Source of the DNA: Lepas anatifera
Taxonomy: Eukaryota > Arthropoda > Thecostraca > Lepadidae
Direction: 5' to 3'
NCBI GenBank assembly: GCA_034440635.1
Contig: JAOTON010001819.1
Span: 62,001 to 126,000, forward strand
Length of the DNA stretch: 64,000 bases
Of this stretch, positions 25,601-36,681 are shown in pieces. The translations under genes and the position numbers were made by a program. Below the pieces are notes generated by a model that did no database searches, had not been told where the DNA came from, and saw nothing but the letters and a program-made list of their open reading frames with translations. Numbering within the stretch: the first letter of the stretch is position 1; each line of letters opens with the position of its first letter.

Positions 25601-25850
25601 TTCAATGATATACAAAAATTGTTAATCAGGTGATGCGTTTTTGAGTTATGAAGCATCAAAGATGAGTCTACAACGTGACCTCCCGAAAATGTCTCGGGCT
25701 ATAACTCGGTCACCGTTGGTCGGAGGGGGCTAAGATTCTCGCAGGCGTGTTTCTGGCCCAAACCTACCCCGGAGACAAAGTTTCAAATTTTTTCTAGACA
25801 TGGTGGTCTCAAATTGAAATATTTTTGGTCTTTTTGTCCTGGAATGCCCC
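22617..25850. mobile_element. Long-TIR DNA element, copy B (3234 bp)
   Basis: Same termini (GGGGCATTCC ... GGAATGCCCC), long inverted arms, internal direct repeats and tRNA-like fragment (24775-24845, minus) as the copy at 36-3272, same orientation. It is flanked by AACA (22613-22616 and 25851-25854). Deleting the element and one AACA restores an unbroken minisatellite unit (gagaacagtcaccgg), which proves both its ends and the 4-bp duplication. No transposase frame. Confidence 0.92.
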
Positions 25851-25854
25851 AACA

Positions 25855-28690
25855 GTCACCGGTCAGGTCCCCCACCTTCACCCTCCGGTCTGGGAGAGAG
25901 CAGCAACCGGTCAGGCTCCACACCATGATATGGGAGAGAGCAGCCACCGGTCAGGCTCCACACCACGATATGGGAGAGAGCAGCCATCGGTCAGGCTCCA
26001 CACCACGATATGGGAGAGAGCAGCCACCGGTCAGGCTCCACACCACGATATGGGAGAGAACAGTCACCGGTCAGGTCCCACAACTTCACCCTCCGGTCTG
26101 GGAGAGAACAGCCACCGATCAGGCTCCACATTACGATATGGGAGAGAGCAGTCACCGGTCAGGCTCCACACCACGATATGGGAGAGAGCAGCCACCGGTC
26201 AGGCTCCACACCACGATATGGGAGAGAGCAGCCACCGGTGAGGCTCCACACCACGATATGGGAGAGAGCAGCCACCGGTCAGGCTCCACACCACGATATG
26301 ATAGAGAACAGTCACCGGTCAGGTCCCACAACTTCACCCTCCGGTCTGGGAGAGAGCAGCAACCGGTCAGGCTCCACACCATGATATGGGAGAGAACAGT
26401 CACCGGTCAGGCTCCACACCACGATATGAAAGAGAACAGCCACCGGTCAGGCTCCACACCACAATATGGGAGAGAGCAGCCACTGGTCAGGTCCCACACC
26501 TTCACCCTACGGTCTGGGAGAGAACAGCCACCGGTCAGGTCCCACACCTTCACCCTCCGGTCTGGGAGAGAGCAGCAACTGGTCAGGCTCCACACCATGA
26601 TATGGGAGAGAGCACCCACCGGTTAGGCTCCACACCACAATATGGGAGAGAACAGTCACCGGTCAGGTCCCACACCTTCACCCTCCGGTCTGGGAGAGAG
26701 CAGCCACCGGTCAGGCTGCATACCATGATATGGAAGAGAACAGTCACCGGTCAGGCTCCACACCACAATATGGGAGAGAACAGCCACCGGTCAGGCTCCA
26801 CAGCATGATATGGGAGAGAGCAGCCACTGGGCAGACTCCACACCACGATATGGGAGAGAACAGCCACCGGCCAGGCTCCACACCACAATATGGGAGAGAA
26901 CAGCCACTGGTCAGGCTCCACACCATGATATGATAGAGAACAGTCACCGGTCAGGCTCCACACCACGATATGGGAGAGAGCAGCCACTGGTCAGACTCCA
27001 CACCACGATATGGGGGAGAACAGTCACCGGTCAGGTCCCACACCTTCACCCTCCGGTCTGGGAGAGAGCAGCAACCGGTCAGGCTCCACACCATGATATG
27101 GGAGAGAGCAGCCACTGGTCAGACTCCACACCGTGATATGGGAGAGAGCAGCCACCGGTTAGGCTCCACACCATGATATGGGAGAGAACAGTCACCGGTC
27201 AGGCTCCACACCACGATATGGGAGAGAGCAGCCACCGGTCATTCTCCACACCAGGATATGGGAGAGAACAGTCACCGTTCAGGCTCCACACCACAATATG
27301 GGAGAGAACAGTCACTGGTCAGGCTCCACACTATGATATGGGAGAGAACAGTCACCGGTCAGGCTCCACACCACGATATGGGAGAGGGCAGCCACCAGTC
27401 AGGCTCCACACCAAGATATGGGAGAGAACAGTCACCGGTCAGGCTCCACACAATGATATGGGAGAGAGCAGCCACCGGTCAGGCTCCACACCACGATATG
27501 GGAGATAACAGCCACCGGTCAGGCTCCACACTATGATATGGGAGAGAACAGTCACCGGTCAAGCTCCACGCCACGATATGGGAGAGAGCAGCCACCGTTC
27601 AGGCTCCACACCATGATATGGGAGAGAACAGTCACCGGTCAAGCTCCACGCCACGATATGGGAGAGAGCAGCCACCGGGCAGGCTCCACACCACAATATG
27701 GGAGATAACAGTCACCGGTCAGGCTCCACACCACGATATGGGAGAGAACAGTCACCGGGCAGGCTCCACACCACAATATGGGAGATAACAGTCACCGGTC
27801 AGGCTCCACACCACGATATGGGAGAGAACAGTCACCGGGCAGGCTCCACACCACGATATGGGAGAGAGCAGCCACCGGTCAGGCTCCACACCACGATATG
27901 GGAGAGAGCAGCCACCGGTCAGGCTCCATACCACAATATGGGGGAGAACAGTCACCGGTCAGGTCCCACACCACGATATGGGAGAGAGCAGTCACCGGTC
28001 AGGCTCCACACCACGATATGGGAGAGAGCAGCCACCAGTCAGGCTCCATACCACAATATGGGAGAGAACAGTCACCGGTCAGGCTCCATACCACGATATG
28101 GGAGAGAAGAGCCACCGGTCAGGCTCCACACCACGATATGGGAGAGAACAATCACCGGTCAGGCTCCACACCACGATATGGGAGAGAGCAGCCACCGGTC
28201 AGGCTCCACACCATGATATGGGAGAGAACAGTCACCGGTCAGGCTCCACACCACAATACGGGAGATAACAGTCACCGGTCAGGCTCCACACCACAATATG
28301 GGAGAGAACAGTCACCGGGCAGGTCCCACACCACGATATGGGAGAGAACAATCACCGGTCAGGCTCCACACCACGATATGGGAGAGAACAATCACCGGTC
28401 AGGCTCCACACCACGATATGGGAGAGAGCAGCCACCGGTCAGGCTCCACACCACGATACGGGAGAGAACAGTCACCGGCCAGGCTTCACACCACGATATG
28501 GGGAGAACAGCCACCGGGCAGGCTCCACACCATGATATGGAAGAGAACAGTCGCTGGTAGGGTCCCACACCATCCCCATCAGGTCTGGGGGAGAACAGTC
28601 GCTGGTATGGTCCCACACCCTCCTCATCAGGTCTGGGGGAGAACAGTCGCCGTCCGATTGCAGAGAGAACAGTCTCCGTCCTATTTCAGA
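25855..28690. repeat. 40/48-bp minisatellite, second part (about 65 units)
   Basis: Continuation of the array after the inserted element. Besides the 40-bp unit, about seven units (near 25870, 26082, 26331, 26500, 26550, 26680 and 27043) keep a longer form containing caccttcaccctccggtctg. That is the first 25 or so bases of the WD40 exon plus its intact splice AG. The right end (28550-28690) has diverged forms with catcaggtctggggg. The longer units show that the array grew out of the intron-exon junction. Confidence 0.93.
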
Positions 28691-28890
28691 GTGATCAATC
28701 ACTTCCCGATTGGACAAGCGAGCACTGCTCTTGTCATTAACTGCCTGTCCAGTTCACATTCAAAACATTGAGTCTGAATTTCGGGGAAACATTAGCACTG
28801 ACAATATGAGCTTCAACTATGCACCGCGTTGGGCAGTATAACTATTCTGGACATGAGGTGGATATCACAACAGGCGGCGCGTGGTCCTAC
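28691..28890. other. Short unique intron segment
   Basis: Unique DNA between the minisatellite and the donor (CCAAAG|gtagga) of the first WD40 exon. Nothing else recognised. Confidence 0.5.
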
Positions 28891-29153
28891 CTTTGGAGCC
28901 AGACAGCAGCATGTCATTAGTGGCACACACGGAGAGCACAGCCTTGGCGTGGCCCTCGGCCACGTGGGTGCAGATGAGCGGGGCGCGGCTGAGCCGGCCC
29001 TGGTACGGTGTGATGACGCCGGCGTCGGGCCGCTCCTCCAACTGTCCCACTGTTGAGGAGGTGAGCCGACTGAAGACATTCTCCTCCCGCGAGCTCTGCC
29101 GCCGGTAGGCCAGGGGCGAGCCTGGAGGCGTCACGTCCGGTAGGGTGTCCGCG
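28891..29153 (-). CDS. KIF21: KIF21-like exon, linker and first WD40 blade
   Basis: Acceptor ctgtctttag, donor CCAAAG|gtagga. It reads ADTLPDVTPPGSPLAYRRQS, then REENVFSRLTSS and APLICTHVAEGHAKAVLSV, then NDMLLSGSK. The NVF.RL and C.H.AEGH.KAVL......LL.GSK motifs mark the start of the KIF21 WD40 propeller. The final phase-1 G joins AC of the next exon to complete the D of the WD40 motif SKDRT. The intron that follows is 7.4 kb and nearly all minisatellite plus one inserted element. Confidence 0.93.
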
Positions 29154-31339
29154 CTAAAGACAGAGGGCGCCGCCATCACACACAGCCATTATAGACGGCG
29201 CCACCATCGCTCACGTGGGCCACACGCCGCGGCCATCTCACGGGGAGTGACTGATGGTGTTGTCAACCCAAGGGAGGGAAAGGGGTTACGACCGCCTCCC
29301 AAGGACAGGGAGGCGGCTATCTCAGGGGATGGGACAGGCATTGCGGCTATCGCACGGACGACGTACAGAGAGACGACTATCATAGGAGGCGGCCATCTCA
29401 TTGCGTCAGAGGCGCTGCCATCACAAGGAGGCAGGACAAACGGCGCGGTTTTGCACGCGGGACAGAGGGCGCGGTGGTCGTGCGGAGGCGGAACGGTAGA
29501 CGCAGTGGTGAAGGGGCGGGGAACATTACCTTTTTCCTAAATGGGTACTGATAGCAGGAAGCCAAGGCCACGGAGAAGAAAGAGTAGTAACAATATGAAA
29601 AGAATCACCGTAATCGCAGTCAATTTAACGGAGCGGAAAGGTGAGCAACGTAGAAACGCAGTCAGCAGATGATAGTGAAGACACTAAAATTCAGAATATC
29701 AAATTTACATTTGAGGCCAGCAAGAGAGCGGGTAGAAAATTTGGATAGGGAAGGAAGCGGCAAAATGAGATACGAAAACGAGATCCAGAAACGATAACGA
29801 GAGTGACACAATTGTTGAGATTTGGCTGCGAGGCGGCACAGCCGAGGACGACAGGGGTCTGGATTCTGGCACCTTCTGACGAGGTTACCGTGCCCTCCCA
29901 TCCGAGCAAGTGCGTGGTACTCGACAAAAAACAACATCATTTATTGCCCATATTCAACAAGTTTGTGTAGCGTTTAGATCATTTGACGAGCGACATGATA
30001 CTAGTATTAACGTTTTTCAGCTAGTCAGCAACAGAGCCTTCAAATCTGTACTCTTGATACCTACTAGGCTCGAGCTGGGCACCGGGGTTAGCGTACCTAC
30101 CAGCGTGTGAGCGGTTAGTGGGTGGGGTCTACTCACGTGCGCAGGCCCTGATTAGTATTGTTACAGTTACGGCGCGCCAGCCGCGGCGAAAGCGTCTCCT
30201 TGTAGGTGCGCCGTCCAGAGAGAGAGGAGGGGTGCGGGTCTGCCCTCAGGGACCCCCTGCCGACAGCGGCGCTGCAGCAGATGCACACACAAGCCACCCA
30301 GAGCCGACGCGCCCAGCCACAGCAGTCATGCGCCACTGTCCAGCCCAGGCCACAAACTCCTGATTTCGACAACCGGACTTCGCATTTTTTTGATACCGCT
30401 CAAAATGCGCATGCTCACAGCTTTACACAGGTCCACCAGTTTGTGAATTTCAACATGCTAATTTCAGCATTCAACGTCCAAAATTTTGCATACTTATTTA
30501 TTTACCATAGTTTGATAGTGTTGGCCAGAAGGAAGCCCAGATTTGAAAGCCCCTCAGCCAGACACAATAGGGTGTGGACCGAGGAGCCTGAGCTCCGAGA
30601 CAAAGCTCAACACTTTCCCTGACCATCTGTGCGATATTTTATTAAAACAAAGCTCCACGTTTTTTTCTAATTGGCTGGAGTCACCAGGGCAACACACTAC
30701 ACTGACCATTAGCCGCGTGGATTCCACACAGTTGCCTGTATTTGACAATATTCCGAGGGAATGGGCATCAAGTGATTTGTTCGGGGCCGACCTCGGCAGT
30801 CGGCTTTCTCTGGGCTCAGCGCACATCTTCGACAGACACGAGCTCTAGCGACAAAGCTGCAGCGAGCTCTGGCAGACAGGGAGAGTGGCGCAGCCTAAGC
30901 TCTAGCGGGAACGGTCACACCGGCAAAGGAGCTTAGCGCACACGGGCGCCCACACTACGCTACACACCCGTTACACACAGGTCTGGGATACGCTATGTCA
31001 GTACTCACATAATCGCATTGTCTGAAACACATGGTAAAAAAGAGAGTGAATTATTTCAAAACAAGTTAGTACCAAAGCAAACGCGGTTTTATGAGCTCCG
31101 TGCAGATCGTTAGGCCGGGGTATATTCTATTCACAGCAGAACTGTTCACACAACTTAGCTTTCGGTGTCCGGCATTATGGTTACAAGCGACTTTCTCTCT
31201 AAAATTACATACAGTTTAAAATTAGGGTCAAACCAAAACAGAAAAGCGTATCATTCTCGTAACATCATCAATAACTGGGACATCAAATGACTTTTAAAGG
31301 AACGCAGAAGAATGCAACATGTAAGCTTTGGGTTTTGAT
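29154..31339. other. Intron, partly GC-rich, no exon accepted
   Basis: GC-rich segments at 29200-29530 and 30100-30360, otherwise AT-rich. A splice-bounded frame at about 30133-30196 on the minus strand (acctacaag|GAGACG ... GCGCAC|gtgagt) was considered as an extra exon, but its phases do not fit its neighbours. Confidence 0.4.
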
Positions 31340-31548
31340 CATTGGCGGACGCAAGGGGGGCATTCCGGCCATTCCCCCCCATAGCGTTGGAGGGGGAAAA
31401 CTATCTTTTGGCCCCCAAAGACCGGATAAATTACAAAAAGGTGTTTACACTAGGTCTGTAGAGAAAAAATATTCGCTCCCCCCCACCGGAGGAGAGGCAG
31501 ACATAGGTTTTCCCACCCCCCCAAAACTCGGTTCTGCGTCCGCCCCTG
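31340..31548. mobile_element. hAT-type MITE (209 bp)
   Basis: Termini CATTGGCGGACGCAAG and CTGCGTCCGCCCCTG are inverted, and both flanks carry the 8-bp duplication GTTTTGAT (31332-31339, 31549-31556). Its middle is poly-G/poly-C rich. It lies in the linker-WD40 intron of the kinesin gene. No coding capacity. Confidence 0.85.
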
Positions 31549-31740
31549 GTTTTGATGCTGTCTTGTATCATACAATAAAGGATCAACATCTCAAAACAGT
31601 AGCCCCGACGTTGTCCCTATGGCACAGGCAAGCTTACTTTTGCCTCTCCCTTCGACAAAAGCAGTCAAACTGGTCCAAAAACACAAACCCAGCTAGCAGA
31701 CTCCAAAAGTCACCACTACACGCCACACTGTCATCAGTTG

Positions 31741-32543
31741 AACGCCGCGGCAGTGGCGCGGCTGACGGCCCTCTCACCTGGCCGGGACGCCGCGGCAGTG
31801 GCGCGGCTGACGGCCCTCTCACCTGGCCGGGACGCCGCGGCAGTGGCGCGGCTGACGACCCTCTCACCTGGCCGGGACGCCGCGGCAGTGGCGCGGCTGA
31901 CGACCCTCTCACCTGGCCGGGACGCCGCGGCAGTGGCGCGGCTGACGACCCTCTCACCTGGCCGGGAGGCCGCGGCAGTGGCGCGGCTGACGACCCTCTC
32001 ACCTGGCCGGGAGGCCGCGGCAGTGGCGCGGCTGACGACCTCTCCCACCTGGCCGGGAGGCCGCGGCAGTGGCGCGGCTGACGACCCTCTCACCTGGCCG
32101 GGAGGCCGCGGCAGTGGCGCGGCTGACGACCCTCTCACCTGGCCGGGAGGCCGCGGCAGTGGCGCGGCTGACGACCCTCTCACCTGGCCGGGAGGCCGCG
32201 GCAGTGGCGCGGCTGACGACCCTCTCACCTGGCCGGGAGGCCGCGGCAGTGGCGCGGCTGACGACCCTCTCACCTGGCCGGGAGGCCGCGGCAGTGGCGC
32301 GGCTGACGACCCTCTCACCTGGCCGGGACGCCGCGGCAGTGGCGCGGCTGACGACCCTCTCACCTGGCCGGGACGCCGCGGCAGTGGCGCGGCTGACGAC
32401 CCTCTCACCTGGCCGGGACGCCGCGGCAGTGGCGCGGCTGACGACCCTCTCACCTGGCCGGGACGCCGCGGCAGTGGCGCGGCTGACGACCCTCTCACCT
32501 GGCCGGGACGCCGCGGCAGTGGCGCGGCTGACGACCCTCTCAC
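31741..32543. repeat. 45-bp minisatellite repeating a 5' splice site (about 18 units)
   Basis: Near-identical 45-bp units: ccgcggcagtggcgcggctg + acgaccctctcacctggccg + ggagg. On the minus strand each unit contains CCGGCCAG|gtgagagg, the same sequence as the authentic donor of the exon starting at 32544, so the exon's 5' splice site is repeated in tandem through the intron. Unit length is a multiple of three, which is why all frames look open; these frames are not genes. One unit is altered (tctcccacctgg near 32041). Confidence 0.95.
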
Positions 32544-32923
32544 CTGGCCGGGAGGCCACTGGCGATTACGTGGCTCAGAGACTTGGTAAGGCCCGGCGGC
32601 GGCGGCGGCATCGGCAGCCGACTCTCAGCGTCCCCGCCGCCGCCCCTCAGCCGAGGCGACTCCGGAGCCGCCGCAACGACGCCGCTGCCGTTGGCAAAGA
32701 GCAGCTCGTTAGTGGTGGCCGTTTTGCGGCGGGCCTTGTCCTTGACGGGCGGCGGGGCCCAGGGGGCCGGGATGTTGTCCAGCTCCTGGTCCGAGGCACC
32801 AGAGTCGTCGCTGAGCGGACGGCCAGCCTCCGAGATCAGCGAGAGCACGGTAGGGTCCAGACCGCCCTCCTCTGTCATCAGATGCTGCAGAAGCTGCTGC
32901 TGCACACTGTTGTTCAGCTCCAT
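32544..32923 (-). CDS. KIF21: KIF21-like exon, linker between coiled coil and WD40
   Basis: Acceptor gcgccacag, donor GGCCAG|gtgaga. It starts MELNNSVQQQLLQHLM, continues through an acidic stretch (DDSGASDQELDNIPAP) to KDKARRKTATTNELLFANG, and ends in PMPPPPPGLTKSLSHVI and SGLPA. The KARR.T.T..LL.A and PPGL.K.. pieces match the KIF21 linker. The last 12 bp of the exon and its donor are also the first part of the 45-bp minisatellite unit that fills the adjoining intron. Phase 2 at the donor is exactly what the next exon needs, which selects this donor. Use of any later copy of the donor would read through an in-frame TGA. Confidence 0.88.
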
Positions 32924-33126
32924 CTGTGGCGCGCCAGGCAAGTGAGGCCGGGAGAGAGAGAAGCGCTGCAATAATTGATCGGAGGGAAGTATTACCTAAC
33001 AGCTTACGTGGAAGAAACGCAAATTGGCAAATGAATCTTTGGGGTTTTGAGGGGAACTTCCCACTAGATCGTTCCCATTGGCCTACGACAAGCCCCTAAT
33101 TTCGCCGCTCACATTCGTTCTCTGAC

Positions 33127-33288
33127 CTGTTCCATTTTAGCCTGCACCTCGTTGGAGGTGGCCTGGTGCTGGGCGGCGAGGCAACTCTGATGTATTGTCA
33201 TCACCGCTAGCTTCTGCAGCAGGTACTCCAGCTCATCTGAGCCCAGATTCTGCACCAGCTGCCTGGGCTCCCGCACCGGCAGGTCCTC
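33127..33288 (-). CDS. KIF21: KIF21-like exon, coiled coil
   Basis: A 162-bp (54-codon), phase 0-0 exon with acceptor atgtgcacag and donor GAACAG|gtcaga. It reads EDLPVREPRQLVQNLGSDEL, then EYLLQKLAVMTIHQSCLAAQ and NEVQAKMEQ. It corresponds to the KIF21 segment following the DCQ..IM..EE block (EA.YLL...L..GI....AAQ). The next exon follows about 200 bp downstream. Confidence 0.88.
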
Positions 33289-34113
33289 CTGTGCACATTC
33301 ATACACGTAACACGCCGACTCCAGCCAAGCCAAGCCTGCACACCCCCGCACACGTCACTCGGGGGGCTCCAAACACATACTTCCGTGGGAGGTGAACAAA
33401 GTCACGCCCAGAAAGGTGCTCACCACCATACCAAACATGCACCGATTACTAAAGTGATTCGACTAGTTATTTAGTTAAAAATTATTAGCAATAGTAACTC
33501 CTGACACAATTGTATCGATAAATGTGTAGTAGCATTATAGTGTTTCAAAGTTTCTATACATTTCTATACATTTGAAAGGAATGGGCGTCGAAAGTGAGGG
33601 GTAGGGGGCGTTCTCTGACCTCACGAATCAGGAAGACGTCCCTTCCACCACAAAATTTTGAGACTCGACCCAGGTTTTCTCATTTTCCCCTATTACCTGC
33701 ATGAACCTACGTAAAAGTGTTAGTGAAGTGCATTGTCGGTCGCATTTTTCAGCGACGGCCCAAATGTTCAAAATCCCCTCCCCCGGTCTTCACCAGCCCG
33801 GGGTCTGTCTCCTCCCCCATCATCGCCAGTCCAAAGTCTGTCCCCCTCAATAAAAGTTCCGTGGCGACGCCCTGTCTATACGTCAGGTTAGGATAGCGGA
33901 AGAGAAAAGGCGTACACCGCATAGTTCTGGAAAAACTATGACCTGCTAGTGTTTGTGGTCGAATCTTGCCGGTCCCTGCATCTTCCTGTCATTGTGTCTG
34001 AATGTCACTTGACGCCCTTTTAAAACTTCATCAAGAACACTTGTAGGACCCAGGATATTTCCAAACCTAGCCGTCTGTTCACCAGTTACCACACAAACAA
34101 CAGAGAGACTCGC
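33289..34113. other. Intron, nothing recognised
   Basis: AT-rich with some C-rich runs. There is no repeat or exon beyond the two flanking kinesin exons. It would start with a GC donor at 34113. Confidence 0.5.
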
Positions 34114-34315
34114 CTTGGACTCCTCCAGCGCCATGATGCTGGCCTGGCAGTCGTTGATGTTGTCGTTGATGTAGTCCATGTTGGCGCGGATGCCCTCGAT
34201 TGTTTCGTCGAGCTCCTGCATCTGGTGGTGCGGCCAGCCGGCCATCAGCACCTTGTCGCGCTGCTTCACCACCCGCGCCAGTCGACGCCGCAGTGACTCC
34301 CGGTCGTGCAGCTGC
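34114..34315 (-). CDS. KIF21: KIF21-like exon, regulatory coiled coil
   Basis: Acceptor gctcggcag. It reads QLHDRESLRRRLARVVKQRD, then QELDETIEGIRANMDYINDN and INDCQASIMALEESK. The ANMDYIND.I.DCQ..IM.LEE block is a hallmark of KIF21 proteins. The first base completes the AG left by the previous exon. The best-fitting donor is a GC donor, CCAAG|gcgagt, which leaves phase 0 as required; no GT donor nearby gives the right phase without adding unrelated codons. A (TATC)n/(TA)n microsatellite lies about 160 bp upstream of its acceptor. Confidence 0.9.
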
Positions 34316-34475
34316 CTGCCGAGCACGCACGCACGCCCCGCGTGAGGGCGCCACAGGACCAGAGAGACGGCCGCACACACCACTCCCGTCCTCACAACCC
34401 GTCCGCCCGATTCCGCCCATCTCAGCCACCATTTTGGAGATCCAAACAAACGTCTGTCGGTCTATCCATCGATCT
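34316..34475. other. Intron next to an exon acceptor
   Basis: GC-rich unique DNA between the exon ending at 34315 and the microsatellite. It includes one copy of catctcagccaccattttg, which recurs after the first (TATC) tract. Confidence 0.4.
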
Positions 34476-34722
<247 letters not shown>

Positions 34723-35492
34723 AGGGTGGGTTGATTTTGAAATTTTATTTTTGATCCCCGTTCCCCGGGAAATGTCTGATGTCTTAGCACCCAGTGGTCA
34801 CGAATCAGGCCAAACAATGTTTATTTGATTATTTTTCGTGCTGGCGAAAACGAATAGTTTGCAGCGGAAAAACATGATTTTTGAGCCAAATTGCTTCCTG
34901 CTGCTATGAATGCCAAATAAAAAATTGAAAAAATACATGCTGATTGACTCGTCTATTACCTACAAAATGACAACAATTCAACAGATCTGAGTCTCTCCAT
35001 AATCTCGAAACAAATACAAATGTTGCATAAGTTCCCGCGTATTGCGTCACGCTGGCCACAATAGTACTGCCGCTGGGCCTTCTGAGCGGCGCTGAGTCTC
35101 CAGGGCCGATTGAGTATATTGGTTCTGCGTCCTGTCTGTATCAAACTTGAAAAACGTCTTCTGATTGCATGGCTTGCCTGATGGTAAAAAACACTGATTT
35201 TAATGATGAAAAATTGCAGTATAAGCCCCACACGCATTGCTGTTCACCTTCACAAGATTGATAAGAAAAGTCCCTCATAAATATGCGCCAAGGCAACAAA
35301 TATTGCTTTTGCCATGCCGGTTCAGAGAGGCCCGCTTTCCTCGCTGAATATTCGAGCTTACCTGTCTGAGCTACATACCGTGTTTACAATTCTTGAGATG
35401 TGTGGTGAGTTTTGAATTACGATTTGTGATCTTGATGATTTGTGAAAGCATGATTAGTCTGAAAAAGTAAATTTGTGTCGTTTTTTTTAAAT

Positions 35493-36100
35493 ATGAGCGC
35501 CCGCAAACGGAAGGTTAACTATCATGAAGTGTTTCAAGTGGCGGCATACGACCTGCCCCACAATAAGCTCCCTCTGAATCTGGATGTGATCGGAAGCGTT
35601 TTGCAAATCAGAGCGCAACAAAATGTAGTTCCGAATTCCAGTAAAAAAACATCGTAAGTCATGTTGCGGATGCAACCATCTCTGTGTCGAACTGTGCTTC
35701 TATCCCGACCATGAGATAAGACAACGTCCCAGTTCAGATAAACTGTCTGTGGAAGGAGATGAACTACGCTAGAAAAGGTGGGCCATACAGCTGGAAGAAG
35801 GCCTCTGAGGGCTGGTTTCGCGCCAGGCTGGATAGTCTATGTGATATCTCCTCGGCTGCCAGAGTGCAGGAGCACCAGCAATGCATTGCATTCTTGAGGG
35901 ACCAGCGCTCGGACCGCCGGATGACGATTGGCCCAGTAGACGATGTCACCATGGAGTGCTTGCGTCGGCAGATTAAAAGGCAAGCGAGGAGGACGACAGT
36001 AAAGAAGCCTACAATCAACGCCGCCAGTGCCAAGCCATGCGCCCAGTCAATCCCTGTACCAGCAGTCCTCGATCTGCTGCCCAATCAGCTAATCGAGCCA
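35493..36100 (+). pseudogene. Unknown broken ORF in the left arm of the foldback element
   Basis: Starts MSARKRKVNYHEVFQVAAYD and runs to SSKKTS*. A frame change then gives a cysteine/histidine-rich piece (CCGCNHLCVELCFYPDH), and a third frame gives NYARKGGPYSWKKASEGW followed by LRRQIKRQARRTTVKK. All three pieces are preserved in the opposite arm, so they predate the inversion or are copied with it. The CCxC...C...C...H pattern could be a zinc-binding tail such as some transposases have. I do not recognise the family. Confidence 0.45.
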
Positions 36101-36661
36101 TAAGATCGGACACCCTGGATGAAATGATGGCAAGGGACGAAGGATGTCCCGGCCATGCCGGTGCCGCCGCTGATCTCAGCCTCATTGATGCCCAGATCTG
36201 GCCCCTCCGCTGCAGCCAGCTCTGCTGCTGTTATCTCGGCTGTCAGTGACGGCCCAGATTATTATCCCGCAACTCCTCGCGGAACCAAGACACCGGATCT
36301 CAGCTCCTTGGTGGAAGCCGTAGATACAGCCAGCATTGGCACCAGAAAAACCGCCTCAATGCTTCCTATCCAGCAGGGTTCTGTTGTAACGCGGTTCACA
36401 CTTAGTACGGTCTTGGACAGGATAAAAAAGAGAAAACTCCAAATAGAGTGATAACAGCAGATAACATCAGCAGAGCTGGCTGCAGCGGAGGGACCAGATG
36501 CGGGCGTCGGTGAGGCTGAGGCCAGCGGCAGCAGTCTCAACAGCGGCGGCACCGGCATGGCCGGGATTTCCATCATCGCTTGCCATCAATTCATCTAGGT
36601 GACCGATCTTATGGCTCGATTAGCTGATTGGTCAGCAGATCGAGGCCCGAAGACTGCTGGT
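36067..36661. repeat. Inner hairpin of the foldback element
   Basis: The innermost parts of the arms (about 36067-36233 and 36462-36650) pair around a 228-bp spacer. Both contain agctaatcgagccataagat or its reverse. Similarity falls toward the spacer. Confidence 0.75.
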
Positions 36662-36681
36662 TGTTGTTGTTGTTGTTGTTG

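Noticed and set aside
21445..28690. CRISPR-like array
   Set aside because: There are no unique spacers between repeats, units are contiguous and diverged, and the locus is an intron of an animal gene.
30133..30196. Splice-bounded minus-strand segment GAGACG...GCGCAC|gtgagt as an extra kinesin exon
   Set aside because: Neighbouring exons require phase 2 in and out. This segment gives a different phase for either reading, and its peptide does not match the family.
31734..32974. Overlapping frames of up to 301 codons on both strands (GRRGSGAADDPLTWP- and RGSSAAPLPRRPGQV-like repeats)
   Set aside because: A stop-free 45-bp unit (a multiple of three) is open in several frames on both strands. 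These are shadows of the minisatellite, not proteins.
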